Notes: generated from the sequence alone by a model not told the origin. A stretch of DNA of 64,000 nucleotides from UBA1426 sp050953365 (GCA_050953365.1 JBMNMN010000001.1:1-64000); one strand, 5' to 3'. Shown: positions 53,228 through 63,353, numbered from the stretch's first letter. Numbers and translations are program-made.

Positions 53228-53352
53228 ATGGATCCTCATCTTATGTAATATTTTTGCCACTCCCTATTGTAAAACGTACACTTCACAAGGGTGCTGTAGG
53301 AAGCTTATTTGGCGTTGTAATAGGTGCGTCGTGCAAATTCCTTTTCGCACAC

Positions 53353-53383
53353 TGCACCTCCAGGAAGAACTCCGGGAGGTGCA
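53353..53383 (-). terminator. Hairpin downstream of the FAD/Rieske gene
   Basis: GCACCTCC (53354-53361) pairs with GGAGGTGC (53375-53382). No good T-run, so it is a weak terminator candidate or a transcript-end stem for the gene to its right. Confidence 0.45.
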
Positions 53384-53455
53384 AATTTAATAATATAATA
53401 CTATTTTTTACCGGATATCGCAAGCTTTTTAGATGTGTTGAAGCGTAATACCGGG

Positions 53456-54997
53456 CTAGTCGCGATCCAGAGGCTTTACGGCGGGCCCGCTGATTACGTC
53501 ACCGTTTATATCGAACCGGGAACCGTGGCATGGGCAATCCCAGCTTCCCTCTTCCGGATTCCAGGCGAGCTGACATCCCATATGCTGACATCTGGTAGAA
53601 ACTTTGTGCAGTCCGCCTTGCTCATCCCGGAAGACCCCTAATTTTTCTCCCTTATATTCGACTACGCCCCCGTGACCGGGTTGAATGGATGCCGCTTCCT
53701 CATCCGGCATCGAAAATATCTCGCGAAGCAAACCGCTGCCGATAGTCTTCAAATCCTTCCAGAGCTCCTCCGCGGAAACGGGAACCGTAAAGCGCTGGGG
53801 CGAGAAAATATCCGCGCCTTCCGTTGCTATTTCAAAAGGTTTTTCCGCAATCATGGAGGAAATAATATCCGCCGCAACCATGGAACTGGTCATACCCCAC
53901 TTTTGAAACCCGGTAGCTACATACCAGTTTGGCCGATCGGCGGCATAACGGCCGATATACGGCACTCCGTCCAAAGGCATACAATCCTGAGTGGACCAGG
54001 CGTACCGTTCCGTTGCTCCCGGGAACCACTCTTTCACTGCATTGCGCAGGCTCTGATAGCTCCCCCCTTTTTGGTTTTCCCCCGTTCTGTGACTACCGCC
54101 TCCCAGCAGCAGTAAGTCCTCATAATTCCGAAAGGACCAAGCTTTTTGATCGATTTCAAGGTAAAGTCCGTTCACCTGGGGGCAGCCCGCCAGAGCTAAT
54201 ACGTAAGATCTGTCCTGATATAAACGCGCAAAATAATAGCCCGGCAGGATCACTAAAAACGGATAGTGGCAGGCAAACACCACATGCCGGGCGGTGACGG
54301 CGCCTCGATTGGTGGTGATGATGCTTTCTTCCGATTCCTGCGGCGCAGTTCCGCTCCCTCTCAGCTGTACATCAAGGACTCTCGTATCTTCATAGATACG
54401 AAGCCCTTGGGCAATTACTTTTAGAAATTTTAACGGATGATATTGGGCCTGTCCGTCAAACCGCAGCGCGGCCTCTGCAGGAAAGGGGAGCCCCCATCCG
54501 TTTGCGGCGGTTAAATCCGCGCTTTGAAGTAAAGCGTTAGAAATCCCCAGTTTTGTTGCGGCCTCTGACTCCTTTTGAAGTTGATTCACCTTGTCCTTTT
54601 GCAAGGTATAAAGGTAGGCCGGTTTTTCTTCCAGTCCGCAATCAATGGACTTCTCCCGGATTATCTGCCGGAAAAAGTCAATGGCCCGCTGATTGGCTAC
54701 CGCATATTGACGCGCCTTCTCCATTCCGAAATCCGAAATCAACCTGTCATAAATCAAGTTATGCTGTGATGTGATTTTTGCTGTAGTATACCTGGTGACA
54801 CCGCTGCCGATTCGATTGGATTCAAGTATTATAGTGTCTATGCCCTTTTGTTGCAGCATGAAAGCTGTAAGAACACCCGCAAGCCCTGCCCCGATTACCA
54901 CCGCCTCCGCCTCTATAGGTTCGCCGGCCGGCAAGGGCTCTCTGCTTTCGATCCGGCATGTAGCTGTCCACAGAGATTCTCTCGACTTTATATCCAT
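53456..54997 (-). CDS. FAD-dependent oxidoreductase with C-terminal Rieske domain (YhfW-like)
   Basis: 513 residues. The N-terminal DAO-type FAD domain has VIGAGLAGVLTAFMLQQKG, with DSNRIGSGVTRYTTAK following; the last 100 residues are a Rieske [2Fe-2S] domain with CQHMGC and CPCHGSRF ligands. The pair resembles Bacillus YhfW and other fused amine/amino-acid oxidoreductases; the substrate is unknown. The start at 54997 has GGAGGTGAGG upstream. A Rieske protein in an anaerobe points to a non-respiratory redox role. Confidence 0.86.
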   Translation of the reverse strand: MDIKSRESLWTATCRIESREPLPAGEPIEAEAVVIGAGLAGVLTAFMLQQKGIDTIILESNRIGSGVTRYTTAKITSQHNLIYDRLISDFGMEKARQYAVANQRAIDFFRQIIREKSIDCGLEEKPAYLYTLQKDKVNQLQKESEAATKLGISNALLQSADLTAANGWGLPFPAEAALRFDGQAQYHPLKFLKVIAQGLRIYEDTRVLDVQLRGSGTAPQESEESIITTNRGAVTARHVVFACHYPFLVILPGYYFARLYQDRSYVLALAGCPQVNGLYLEIDQKAWSFRNYEDLLLLGGGSHRTGENQKGGSYQSLRNAVKEWFPGATERYAWSTQDCMPLDGVPYIGRYAADRPNWYVATGFQKWGMTSSMVAADIISSMIAEKPFEIATEGADIFSPQRFTVPVSAEELWKDLKTIGSGLLREIFSMPDEEAASIQPGHGGVVEYKGEKLGVFRDEQGGLHKVSTRCQHMGCQLAWNPEEGSWDCPCHGSRFDINGDVISGPAVKPLDRD

Positions 54998-55197
54998 ACT
55001 TTTCCTCACCTCCGCCCATAGGTTTACCATTTTGATCCGGTTCTATGCCCTAAATAAACTCCGGTATATTTTCCGCGACATAGTCTTTTAGTCTGACACA
55101 AAAATTTGCATTTTACCGGCTTACCGGGCAGACCTGACGGAACGCCATAATCCATTTCGGCATATACTGTGTGTAACAGCGAAGGGAGGCTGGTAAT

Positions 55198-55299
55198 ATG
55201 CCTATACTCTCATTTATTATAGGTGTCGCAGTTGGCCAATGCTGCTGCGATTCTCACAAAAGAAGCCGATGCTGTTCCAGACACCATTGCTGCTTCTAA
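55198..55299 (+). CDS. 33-residue Cys-rich small protein
   Basis: Not recognised. ATG 55198 is preceded by GAAGGGAGG, a near-perfect ribosome site, and the frame encodes 33 residues: a hydrophobic start (LSFIIGVAVG) and a C-terminal part with seven cysteines and three histidines (QCCCDSHKRSRCC, RHHCCF). It suggests a small membrane-associated or metal-binding peptide. A terminator-like stem follows at 55318-55336. Too short for standard gene calling. Confidence 0.6.
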   Translation: MPILSFIIGVAVGQCCCDSHKRSRCCSRHHCCF

Positions 55300-55317
55300 A
55301 AGCAGTTTAAATAAATC

Positions 55318-55368
55318 GGAGCACCTGCGGTGCTCCTTGCAGAATAAGGGGCGGCCTCATGCCGCCCC
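55318..55368. terminator. Two GC-rich hairpins after the small Cys-rich gene
   Basis: GGAGCACC/GGTGCTCC (55318-55336) and GGGGCGGC/GCCGCCCC (55348-55368). Both lie between the plus-strand small gene and the minus-strand LapA-like gene and may end both; T-runs are weak. Confidence 0.55.
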
Positions 55369-55409
55369 GTTATAATGGAACCAATTTTTTCTTTTGCAAT
55401 TGCGAATCT

Positions 55410-55802
55410 CTACTTTTCTTCCGGATGGTTGGCTGATTGCGCTGCAGCGGCATTTGGGGTCTCTGCGGGCGTTTTTTGTCCTTCAGATGCAGCCTTCTGT
55501 TTTAGAGCTTCCAGCTCTGCCGTTACCCGGTTCAGCTTTTCTTTCAGTTCCTTGTTTTCGCTCTCCAGAGAGGTGGCGGTTTTCTTTTCGGCTCGAATGC
55601 CGGCCATGAGTTTCACCTGCTTTACCAAGCTCAGAAGCAGCATGATGAGCGCTCCGATTATTACCGCAATCAATACGATTAAAGCCTGCGAGATGCTTAC
55701 TTTCCATACAAGGAATTCCACATCCACCGCACCGGCATTTTGAATTGCGAAGACGGCTACCACCAGCGCAAAGAGCAGTGACAGAACAAACCTCCAGCCC
55801 AT
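55410..55802 (-). CDS. LapA-like (DUF1049) membrane protein
   Basis: 130-residue protein: two hydrophobic segments (about 5-25 and 37-60, FALVVAVFAIQNAGAVDVEFLVW between them is the family core), then a coiled coil (SLESENKELKEKLNRVTAELEALKQK) and an Ala/Glu-rich tail. LapA proteins assist lipopolysaccharide turnover in Proteobacteria but their role in Gram-positives is unknown. Confidence 0.85.
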   Translation of the reverse strand: MGWRFVLSLLFALVVAVFAIQNAGAVDVEFLVWKVSISQALIVLIAVIIGALIMLLLSLVKQVKLMAGIRAEKKTATSLESENKELKEKLNRVTAELEALKQKAASEGQKTPAETPNAAAAQSANHPEEK

Positions 55803-55860
55803 ATCTCCCCATCCTCCGTTCTCATATAATTTATACTACTGATACCCGCTCCCGCAAAGT

Positions 55861-58848
55861 TTATTCACCGGACGAACCGGAATCTATTGATCCGGTTCCG
55901 GATGAATCAGATCCAGGCTCAGGCGCTGTCCGGTCAAACAGGATATAATATGTTTGCTGCGACTTTCCGTCAGCCGATTTGATAGTAAAAGGAATCGACT
56001 CATCATCCGCATCTAATTGCAGCTCTCCGGTAAAAGTCCCGGTTTTCGTCACGCCTAATATGGTAATTGTGGCGTTGGGATCTTTGGCGGTAATGACCAG
56101 GGATATTTTCTCTTGATCCGGTCCCACTTCAAATTTGGCTCCGGATGATGCCGATTTGGACGGTACATAGTTTTCTTCGCCTATCGTCACCGATTCTACC
56201 TCGGCGCTGCCCATTGCGCGAATCTCCATGGTGTAGGTCATGCTGCGGCTCTTGCCTTCTTCCTTAACCGTCACCGTAACGGAAACACTGCCGCTTCCCG
56301 GCAAAGCAATTATATCGGAAGCATCCACTCGCTTGCCGTTTATCGTCAAGTCTCCAATGAACGATTGCCCTATAGTCGCTGTCACTTCGACCTCTGTCGT
56401 TCCGGCAGGCACATATATTGTACCGTAATTCGTCTTGTTCGAATCGAATCCGGTAAGCACGCTTGTTCCGCTGGGTTTAGCAACCACACTCAACGACTTG
56501 AGCTTCAATGGATCCGTCGTTACAGAAGCGTTGACGACAGCAGACGGATTGTTATTTCCGTCATACAATACGGCATAGACTTTGTAGGCCGTATCCCTCG
56601 CTATTTGATCCCCGGACAGTGTCAGAGTTGCGGCTGTTCCGGCCGTCACGGACTTATTTGTAGCTGCAATGGCCGGATTTCCCGATGCATCCTTGCCGTC
56701 TCGAATCTGTGTGGCGGAAGGCGCCGTGGCGCTGCTGCCAAGCAGTACCGCATATATCTTACCGTTTACGTTAGGGGTGGCTTTAAAATCTACCGACTTT
56801 TCATTCGGTACGGTGCTGACGCTGCTCAGCGTAGGCGTTCCCGCCGTGGTCCAGCTGGCGCTGGAAGCGGGTACGTTTTCCCCATCTGATGTCTTCAATT
56901 TAGAAGAGCGAATTCCCACCGTATATTTCGTGTTCAGCGCCAGGCTGTAGTCATCGTCCAAAGTAACGGTGATCCTGGTTTTGGCGCTATTGATGGAAAC
57001 GGTGTAATCCGAGGTGCTTACTGTGCTGCCCGCTTTTTGGAGATAGACCACATCGCTCTTCAGGTAACTGTCATTTGAGGAAATGGTGTTGCCGTTGTAC
57101 TTTTTGACGGCTTCGGAGAAAGTAATGGTAAAGCTCTTGGTGCTCACCGGTACTCCTGTGGCTCCGTTGGCCGGTGAATAAGTCACCACCAGTTTCTCCG
57201 TCTTGGTTCCCGTGGTGAAGTAGAAAGTTTCTCCTTCATTCTTATTGTCGTCTTCATCGATCATGGTGCCGGCCTTTACAACGACATAGTACTTGGTGTT
57301 TTCCTCCAAAAGCGACGAAGGCGTAAGCGTCATCACCGTTTTCGCTGAATTAATAGTTCCCGTATAATCCACTCTGCTCCCGCTGGAAGAGCCTTTCCGA
57401 ATGGTCACAATGTCGGGAATCTCCGCATTGGTGATGGAGCTGCCATCCGCTTCTCTCATGGCAGAGTTGAAAGTGAGAGTAATTTTGGTGTCCAGATAAA
57501 CGCCGGTCTTGCCATTGGCCGGATCAATGGTTATAGCCAGTTCCGGGTCCTTTTGTGTGGGGGTGGCCCCGCCGGAGTGAATGGCCCATTTTTTCGGCTT
57601 GGTCTCATATGTTACGCCCTTTGCGTAAACATCCATATTGGAAATGGTACCCGTTCCGTGGAAATAAGATTCCCCATATACGTTAACCTGGCTCACGGTT
57701 GCTTTGCTCTCCACGGTTATATCGGATCTGCGCCCTGCGCTGTTCACATCCAGGGTCGTAATGGTTCCTGAAAGCAGCTTCAGTTCGGCGGAGGAACCGT
57801 CTATTGAAACATATGGGAAATTACCCTGGAGAGTGCCGGATGCAGATGAAGTAAAGCTGACTCGCTCAAATCCGGGCCCGAAAGAGCCGCCGGCAAGACT
57901 TGTGGTCTGAAGAGCAAAATTCCTCGACCCTTGTGTATTTAAAATCGCCGTTTCACCTTTTGCAATCAGTCGGACAGAATCGGCGGAGCGGTCCACCACC
58001 GCATTTGCAACCCGGGAATTGTTCACGGTAACGGAGTCATTACCGCCTCCCTGAACAATGAGCTTGCCTAAGATGACGCAATTATCTATAGTGGCATCCC
58101 CATCGCCTAAATCCTTGTGAATGGTCACATTGTTGGAATAAATCCTGCCGGTAAGCTTTGTCCCGTCCTTTTTCACCACAGGATCCGTGGTAACAATGGT
58201 CTCCTTTAATGCGATATCGCTGACGATCTTTGCCGCCTGTGCCCGGGTAAGGGAATCCAAGGGATGAATCTTGCCGTCCGTATATCCGGAAATGTAACCT
58301 TTTCCGCTCACCTTGGACATGGCCGTGTAGGCCCAGTCCGCAACGGATCGATAATCCGCAAATCGGTTCAAGTTCGTGCTGTATCCGTAAGTGGGTACAA
58401 TCCTTGCGAGTATTACCGCGGCCTCCTGCCGGGTAATCTTTTGATTGGGCCGGAAGGTGCCGTCATCAAAGCCGCTGACAAAGCCGGCCGTCACCGCCTT
58501 GGCCACATCGCTGTAATACCAGGCTCCACTGGAAACATCTTTAAAATTTATGCTTCCCGCAGAGGTGTTGCCAAGGGCCCGGTTTATCATACTTACAAAT
58601 TCAGCCCGGGAAACCTTCTCATCGGGAAGAAACCGGCCGTCCGTGTATCCCTTAATGATGCCCTGCGCCACAGCCGTTTCAATGTACTGCTCCGCCCAAT
58701 GGCCTTTTATATCCTTGAAACTGGAAGCGCCATAGCTTTCTACACCCGAAGGCAAAAAAATCATAAAAGCTAAGGCTACCGACAATGCAAAGCAGCCCAG
58801 TTTCTTAAGTAATTTAATCCCCAAACTATTTACCCCCTTTATATTCAC
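55861..58848 (-). CDS. Large SLH-domain surface protein with Ig-like domains
   Basis: 995 residues. A signal peptide (1-40) is followed by three SLH motifs (about 42-210: FKDIKGHWAEQYIETAVAQGIIKGYTDG, FKDVSSGAWYYSDV, YSTNLNRFADYRSVADWAY), a beta-helix-like Asn/Val region (245-430) and Ig-like Big_5 domains (about 440-545 and 550-665: NGKTGVYLDTKITLTFNSAM), then a cadherin-like domain (810-960). It is probably anchored to the S-layer as an adhesin. No partner gene is visible. Confidence 0.92.
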   Translation of the reverse strand: MNIKGVNSLGIKLLKKLGCFALSVALAFMIFLPSGVESYGASSFKDIKGHWAEQYIETAVAQGIIKGYTDGRFLPDEKVSRAEFVSMINRALGNTSAGSINFKDVSSGAWYYSDVAKAVTAGFVSGFDDGTFRPNQKITRQEAAVILARIVPTYGYSTNLNRFADYRSVADWAYTAMSKVSGKGYISGYTDGKIHPLDSLTRAQAAKIVSDIALKETIVTTDPVVKKDGTKLTGRIYSNNVTIHKDLGDGDATIDNCVILGKLIVQGGGNDSVTVNNSRVANAVVDRSADSVRLIAKGETAILNTQGSRNFALQTTSLAGGSFGPGFERVSFTSSASGTLQGNFPYVSIDGSSAELKLLSGTITTLDVNSAGRRSDITVESKATVSQVNVYGESYFHGTGTISNMDVYAKGVTYETKPKKWAIHSGGATPTQKDPELAITIDPANGKTGVYLDTKITLTFNSAMREADGSSITNAEIPDIVTIRKGSSSGSRVDYTGTINSAKTVMTLTPSSLLEENTKYYVVVKAGTMIDEDDNKNEGETFYFTTGTKTEKLVVTYSPANGATGVPVSTKSFTITFSEAVKKYNGNTISSNDSYLKSDVVYLQKAGSTVSTSDYTVSINSAKTRITVTLDDDYSLALNTKYTVGIRSSKLKTSDGENVPASSASWTTAGTPTLSSVSTVPNEKSVDFKATPNVNGKIYAVLLGSSATAPSATQIRDGKDASGNPAIAATNKSVTAGTAATLTLSGDQIARDTAYKVYAVLYDGNNNPSAVVNASVTTDPLKLKSLSVVAKPSGTSVLTGFDSNKTNYGTIYVPAGTTEVEVTATIGQSFIGDLTINGKRVDASDIIALPGSGSVSVTVTVKEEGKSRSMTYTMEIRAMGSAEVESVTIGEENYVPSKSASSGAKFEVGPDQEKISLVITAKDPNATITILGVTKTGTFTGELQLDADDESIPFTIKSADGKSQQTYYILFDRTAPEPGSDSSGTGSIDSGSSGE

Positions 58849-59047
58849 TTGTTTATGGGATGTGCTTTTTAATAAGAGGCGGCCTTACGTTATTTTGTTT
58901 CCATCATATCCTATCCTTCCGCAAAAATCCATAAACTCCCGCATCAAAATCCTTAAACTTTTTTTAAAATGCGAACCTCCGGACATTTGTCGTACATCCG
59001 GAGGTTTGCGGTATGCGTCGGGGGCATACGTACATATGAGTGTAATT

Positions 59048-59080
59048 AAAAACATCTGCGGCCACATGTCACAGATGTTT
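59048..59080 (-). terminator. Terminator of the MaoC hydratase gene
   Basis: ACATCTG (59052-59058) pairs with CAGATGT (59072-59078); on the minus strand the stem is followed by TTTTT. It lies just after the MaoC stop. Confidence 0.75.
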
Positions 59081-59082
59081 TC

Positions 59083-59511
59083 CTAAATAAAATCTTCTTC
59101 CGATCCCAAGTATAGAACCTTTGTTTCACATTCCACCACAACTTCATTTCTTTGGTTGCGGCATTGCACTTGCATATCCAATATGTCCTTTGTTTCGTCG
59201 ATGGCTTTGACGGTTGCCGTCGCCGTGATCGTATCGCCTATGAACACCGGTCTTAAGCAGGTGAAACTCATATTAATGAAGACGGCTCCGGCTCCGGGCA
59301 GCTTCATTCCGATCACTTTAGAGGTAAGCGCCTCGCAGACTAAACTGTGAGCAATTCTAGCCCTGAATCGGGTCTTCTCCGCATAGTCCTTGGAAGTATG
59401 GATTGGATTATAGTCGCCGCTATAGTCGGCGGTCTCATAGATCAGATTCTCTGTAATCGTTACGGTTTCTTCCGCGCTCTGCCCTACATAGAATTTGCTG
59501 ACATTACTCAT
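59083..59511 (-). CDS. MaoC-like hydratase
   Basis: 142-residue hotdog-fold hydratase. The MaoC motif is YSGDYNPIHTSKDYAEKTRFRARIAHSL, including the catalytic Asp and His. It resembles R-specific enoyl-CoA hydratases or MaoC dehydratases; the stereochemistry and substrate are not determined. The gene is a likely operon partner of dedA upstream, with the start separated by only about eight bases and GGAGGTGAA preceding ATG 59511. Confidence 0.9.
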   Translation of the reverse strand: MSNVSKFYVGQSAEETVTITENLIYETADYSGDYNPIHTSKDYAEKTRFRARIAHSLVCEALTSKVIGMKLPGAGAVFINMSFTCLRPVFIGDTITATATVKAIDETKDILDMQVQCRNQRNEVVVECETKVLYLGSEEDFI

Positions 59512-59518
59512 TTTCAAT

Positions 59519-60145
59519 TCACCTCCTCTGGTCAGTTTTTGAAAACCGTTTCTTATAAAATAAATACGCCAGAAGCGCAGTCAATATTATGAGGACTGCC
59601 AGGGCCAGTTTTGCATAGATATCCATGTAATCACCGATCTTCTCCCAGGATTCGCCTGCCAACGACCCTACATATACCAGTACGAAATTCCAGATTACCG
59701 TCCCCGCTCCGGTCAGAAGGAGAAACTTCCCCATATTCATGCGCGCTATCCCGGCGGGAATGGAGATCAGACTTCGCAAAATCGGAACAAAGCGGCAGAA
59801 AAACACTGTAGACGAGCCCTTTCTGGAAAACCAGCTTACGGCTCGGTTCACGTCATTGGGGTTGAAATGCAACGCCTTTCCCAGATTGCCGTTGATCCAA
59901 TGCCTGAGGCGGTCGGGATGGAGCCACCTGCCTATACCGTACAGCACTGTAGCCCCGGCAAGAGATCCGGCCGTAGCAGTAGCCACAACCCCCCATACTC
60001 TCATGGACGTATAGGTTGTGAGAAACCCGCTAAATGTCAAAATCACCTCCGACGGAATCGGAGGGAAAATGGTTTCTACCGCAATAAGCAGAAAAACACC
60101 CGCATATCCGAACTGATTGACGAACTCTGTCATCCATTCCTGCAT
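59519..60145 (-). CDS. DedA-family membrane protein
   Basis: 208-residue SNARE-associated/DedA-type integral membrane protein. ETIFPPIPSEVILTFSGFL carries the re-entrant, acidic family motif, and FCRFVPILRSLISIPAGIARMN is the second conserved block. DedA proteins are lipid flippases or scramblases. It precedes the MaoC gene on the same strand. Confidence 0.92.
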   Translation of the reverse strand: MQEWMTEFVNQFGYAGVFLLIAVETIFPPIPSEVILTFSGFLTTYTSMRVWGVVATATAGSLAGATVLYGIGRWLHPDRLRHWINGNLGKALHFNPNDVNRAVSWFSRKGSSTVFFCRFVPILRSLISIPAGIARMNMGKFLLLTGAGTVIWNFVLVYVGSLAGESWEKIGDYMDIYAKLALAVLIILTALLAYLFYKKRFSKTDQRR

Positions 60146-60245
60146 TTTATCACCTTGGCTTCATTATTAGGAATATGCAGGCAAATGTCAAGGAGCCCTA
60201 TGTCTTGTTGCTTCTTACTGCATTAATATCCCGATTTATCCCAGG

Positions 60246-61127
60246 TTAATCTAAGGTTTTATATTTCTGCAAAATATTTAAAATGGCGCCGGCCAAAACC
60301 AGCACTATGCCGATGATGGCATGCATTTCCATGGGCTCATGGAGAATGATTACCGCCAATGCAGGCGCAATGGCAGCTTTAATCAGAAATGTGACGGATC
60401 CGGTGGTGGCGTTTGACTCGGCGATGGCCTGAAAATAGAACAGGTACGCCAATCCTGTAACAAACACACTGAGATAGAGTACGATCCAAACGTTGCCCGG
60501 CCAGACCCCCGCAATCACAGGTTTATCCCCAATCAGTAGAATTACCAGCAACACTAGAGAACCGAGGATGAAACTGATGCTGGTCTGGGCCATGGATCCG
60601 ATTTTTCCCACGCTGACTTTCCCCATGACGCTGTAGAGGCCGAAGAGAGCGGCGCCGCCCAAAACCATCAGGATGCCTTCTGCCGTATTTCCCTCCTGCA
60701 TATTAAGAGGATTTACCATAAACAGGATCCCTGCCAAGCTAAGCAGGAGGGCAATTACGTTATTGCGGTTCATTTTTTCATGGATAAGGAAATGGGCAAA
60801 AAACATTGTGAACAAGGGGTTGACGCACATGATAATGGCCGCGGTAGATGCATTGGCTTTCATAACGCCTAACTGAAAAAGAACCATACTCATTGGAATG
60901 CAGACGATGCCCAAAAGCAGCATGTACAGATAGTCCTTTAAATTAATTCTTATTTCTTTACGCTTGATTTCAGACACTGCAAAAGGCAGCAACAAAAGAC
61001 CTCCAACCATAAAACGCAGAAAAGTAAGCTGCATCTGGTCCAGCTTACTGCCCGCAAGCTTCAGGGAAATCTCCATGGTGCCAAAAAAAAATGCCGCCAA
61101 AAATATATACAATGCTACTTTTTTCAT
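60246..61127 (-). CDS. EamA/DMT-family permease
   Basis: 293-residue drug/metabolite superfamily permease with ten hydrophobic segments in two EamA halves (FFGTMEISLKLAG and GGAALFGLYSVMGKVSVG). Substrate unknown. Single gene on the minus strand; the start at 61127 is the first plausible ATG. Confidence 0.9.
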   Translation of the reverse strand: MKKVALYIFLAAFFFGTMEISLKLAGSKLDQMQLTFLRFMVGGLLLLPFAVSEIKRKEIRINLKDYLYMLLLGIVCIPMSMVLFQLGVMKANASTAAIIMCVNPLFTMFFAHFLIHEKMNRNNVIALLLSLAGILFMVNPLNMQEGNTAEGILMVLGGAALFGLYSVMGKVSVGKIGSMAQTSISFILGSLVLLVILLIGDKPVIAGVWPGNVWIVLYLSVFVTGLAYLFYFQAIAESNATTGSVTFLIKAAIAPALAVIILHEPMEMHAIIGIVLVLAGAILNILQKYKTLD

Positions 61128-61130
61128 CTA

Positions 61131-61437
61131 TATTCCATCCTAATTTATATTTCGCTCTTCTTCATATTTTCCCTACATCGCAAACTATGAAACAAGGACT
61201 TGTCCGGTGAAATCAGAATTATGCGTAATATTATATCACATCTTGTTTCCTATAGCAATACGGAGCCATATTACGGAAATTATGCTGCAGACATTTAAAG
61301 CTGAAGGTATGGATATAGAGGAAAATAACGGACATAAAATTGTGGATAATAAACAGAAAGAGGAGCGCTGTAAGGCCTATGCCATTTGCGGCTCAAAATC
61401 GGACCCGCTCTCCTCTTTCCGCTCCGGATTGCACGGG
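61131..61437. other. Gene-free stretch with a small inverted repeat
   Basis: No gene seen. GAAAGAGGAG (about 61358) and CTCCTCTTTC (about 61412) form an inverted pair near the 3' end of the LysM gene. No repeats like those of the large islands are present. Confidence 0.5.
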
Positions 61438-61770
61438 CTACCTGTAAACCAGCCTCAGGACCATGCCCGGCCAGATCACGTCCGGATTCGCGATCTGGGC
61501 GTTTTGTGCAATAATATCTCTGTAGTTTAAACGAAAACGATTTGCAATAGCATATATGGAATCTCCGGGCTGAACGATGTATTCGATGTATGTGCCGCTG
61601 GGCAGTTCGGGCTCGGGCCTTCCCGGAATGGTCAACACTATTCCCGGTCCAAGGGGTACGGAGTTCAAAATAGGATTTGCCGCCACTAACGCCTCCGGCG
61701 TCACGCCAAAGCGTGAAGCTATGGTGTTCATCGACTCCCAAGTTTCCCATGGTTGAACTATATATCTCAC
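61438..61770 (-). CDS. LysM-domain protein
   Basis: 110-residue protein of two LysM motifs (YIVQPWETWESMNTIASRFGVTPEALVAANP and YIVQPGDSIYAIANRFRLNYRDIIAQNAQIANPDVIWPGM). The start is probably the GTG at 61770, eight bases after AAAAGGAG; the longer ATG frame contains that ribosome site. No signal peptide, so it could be a spore-coat or internal protein. Small enough to be a simple wall or spore-associated binder. Confidence 0.85.
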   Translation of the reverse strand: MRYIVQPWETWESMNTIASRFGVTPEALVAANPILNSVPLGPGIVLTIPGRPEPELPSGTYIEYIVQPGDSIYAIANRFRLNYRDIIAQNAQIANPDVIWPGMVLRLVYR

Positions 61771-61975
61771 AGAATCAACTCCTTTTCTTGTTATACCATA
61801 TAATATTCCACGCAATTTTTTTTGTTCCAAATGGCTGATCGGAAGGTGTCACCTTCGCGGACTCATATTTGCCCGCAGCCGGTAATAAAATTACATGGGG
61901 GCCGCATCCAACAGTTGAGAAAAAGCGAGCGGCTTTCACTACCCCCCCAATATAAGAAGGAAGGAATATGAATGA

Positions 61976-63310
61976 ATGCACCAATTCCATAGTTTTGTAA
62001 CCTATTTAAATGAATTTATTTGGGGACCGCCTCTCCTCATTCTGCTCTTTGGAACCCATTTGCTCCTCACCTTTCGGCTCCGCTTTATTCAGCGCTTCAC
62101 TCTGCTGGGAATCAGGCTTTCCTTTACAAAAGACCGGGGCGGAGAAGGAGATATAAGCCAGTTTGGCGCCTTGGCCACAGCGCTTGCTGCGACCAGCGGT
62201 ACCGGCAATATCGTAGGAGTCGCCACTGCCATTACCTTAGGCGGGCCCGGCGCCGTTTTTTGGATGTGGATTACCGGCGTTTTCGGTATCGCTACAAAGT
62301 ACTCGGAAGCCCTTCTCTCCGTAAAATACCGTGTAAAAACTTCAGACGGAACAATGCTGGGCGGACCCATGTATGCATTGGAACGGGGTTTGGGCATGAA
62401 GCGGCTGGCTGTGATATTTTGCATTTTTACGGCTTTCGCATCCTTTGGTATCGGTAACATGACCCAGGCCAATTCCATTGCTGCCCTTGCTCATAAAACC
62501 TTCGGCCTGTCTCCGTTTATAACCGGAATCATCATGATGCTCCTTACCGGGTCTGTTATCGTCGGGGGAATCAAATCCATTGCGGGTGTCTGCGAAAAGC
62601 TGATTCCCCTCATGTGCATCTTTTATATTTTAGGCTGTCTGATCATTTTGTTCATGAACGGACCTTTTGTGCTTCCTGCCGTAAAATTGATTATCCATAA
62701 TGCTTTTTCACCTCGGGCTGCAGGCGGAGGGTTCGTAGGCGCTACCGTCATGACCGCCGCCCGCTATGGGATTGCCCGTGGATTGTTTACCAACGAATCC
62801 GGTCTGGGCTCCGCTGCCATTGTAGCCGCGGCGGCACAAACGAAAAACCCGGTCCGGCAGGCCTTAGTCTCTGCCACCGGCACTTTCTGGGACACGGTGG
62901 TGATTTGCCTGATGACAGGTTTAGTCTTGGTAAGCACAATTATGAAGTTTCCGGCAATATCGGAAGGATTGAACGGCGCCGAGCTCACCAATGCAGCCTT
63001 CAATCAGATACCGGTTGTGGGGCCTGTAGTGCTGACCGTGGGTCTTTTTACGTTTGTTTATTCAACAATACTTGGTTGGTCTTATTACGGAGAACGGGCT
63101 GTGGAATATTTGGCGGGAAAAAGAGGAATTCCTCCCTATCGATATCTGTTTACCCTTTTTGTTTTCCTTGGTTCCGTAGCCTCCATGCCTCTGGTATGGG
63201 ACCTCTCAGATACTATGAATGCCTTGATGGCCATTCCCAACCTGGTCTCCCTGCTGCTCTTAAGCGGAGTCGTCGTTAATGAAACCCAAAAATATCTATG
63301 GAGAGGATAA
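61976..63310 (+). CDS. Sodium:alanine (AGCS) symporter
   Basis: 444-residue AGCS-family symporter with about ten hydrophobic segments and the hallmark LATALAATSGTGNIVGVATAITLGGPGAVFWMWITGVFGIATKYSE near residues 63-108, plus the GLFTNESGLGSAAIVAAAAQ block. It takes up alanine or glycine with sodium. The plus strand start is fixed by AAGGAAGGAATATG, with a second possible ATG close by. It is followed by a small ORF and a terminator. Confidence 0.93.
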   Translation: MHQFHSFVTYLNEFIWGPPLLILLFGTHLLLTFRLRFIQRFTLLGIRLSFTKDRGGEGDISQFGALATALAATSGTGNIVGVATAITLGGPGAVFWMWITGVFGIATKYSEALLSVKYRVKTSDGTMLGGPMYALERGLGMKRLAVIFCIFTAFASFGIGNMTQANSIAALAHKTFGLSPFITGIIMMLLTGSVIVGGIKSIAGVCEKLIPLMCIFYILGCLIILFMNGPFVLPAVKLIIHNAFSPRAAGGGFVGATVMTAARYGIARGLFTNESGLGSAAIVAAAAQTKNPVRQALVSATGTFWDTVVICLMTGLVLVSTIMKFPAISEGLNGAELTNAAFNQIPVVGPVVLTVGLFTFVYSTILGWSYYGERAVEYLAGKRGIPPYRYLFTLFVFLGSVASMPLVWDLSDTMNALMAIPNLVSLLLLSGVVVNETQKYLWRG

Positions 63311-63353
63311 AATGTTAAATTACAGCAAATCCTATAACAGGAGGTGCTTGAAA

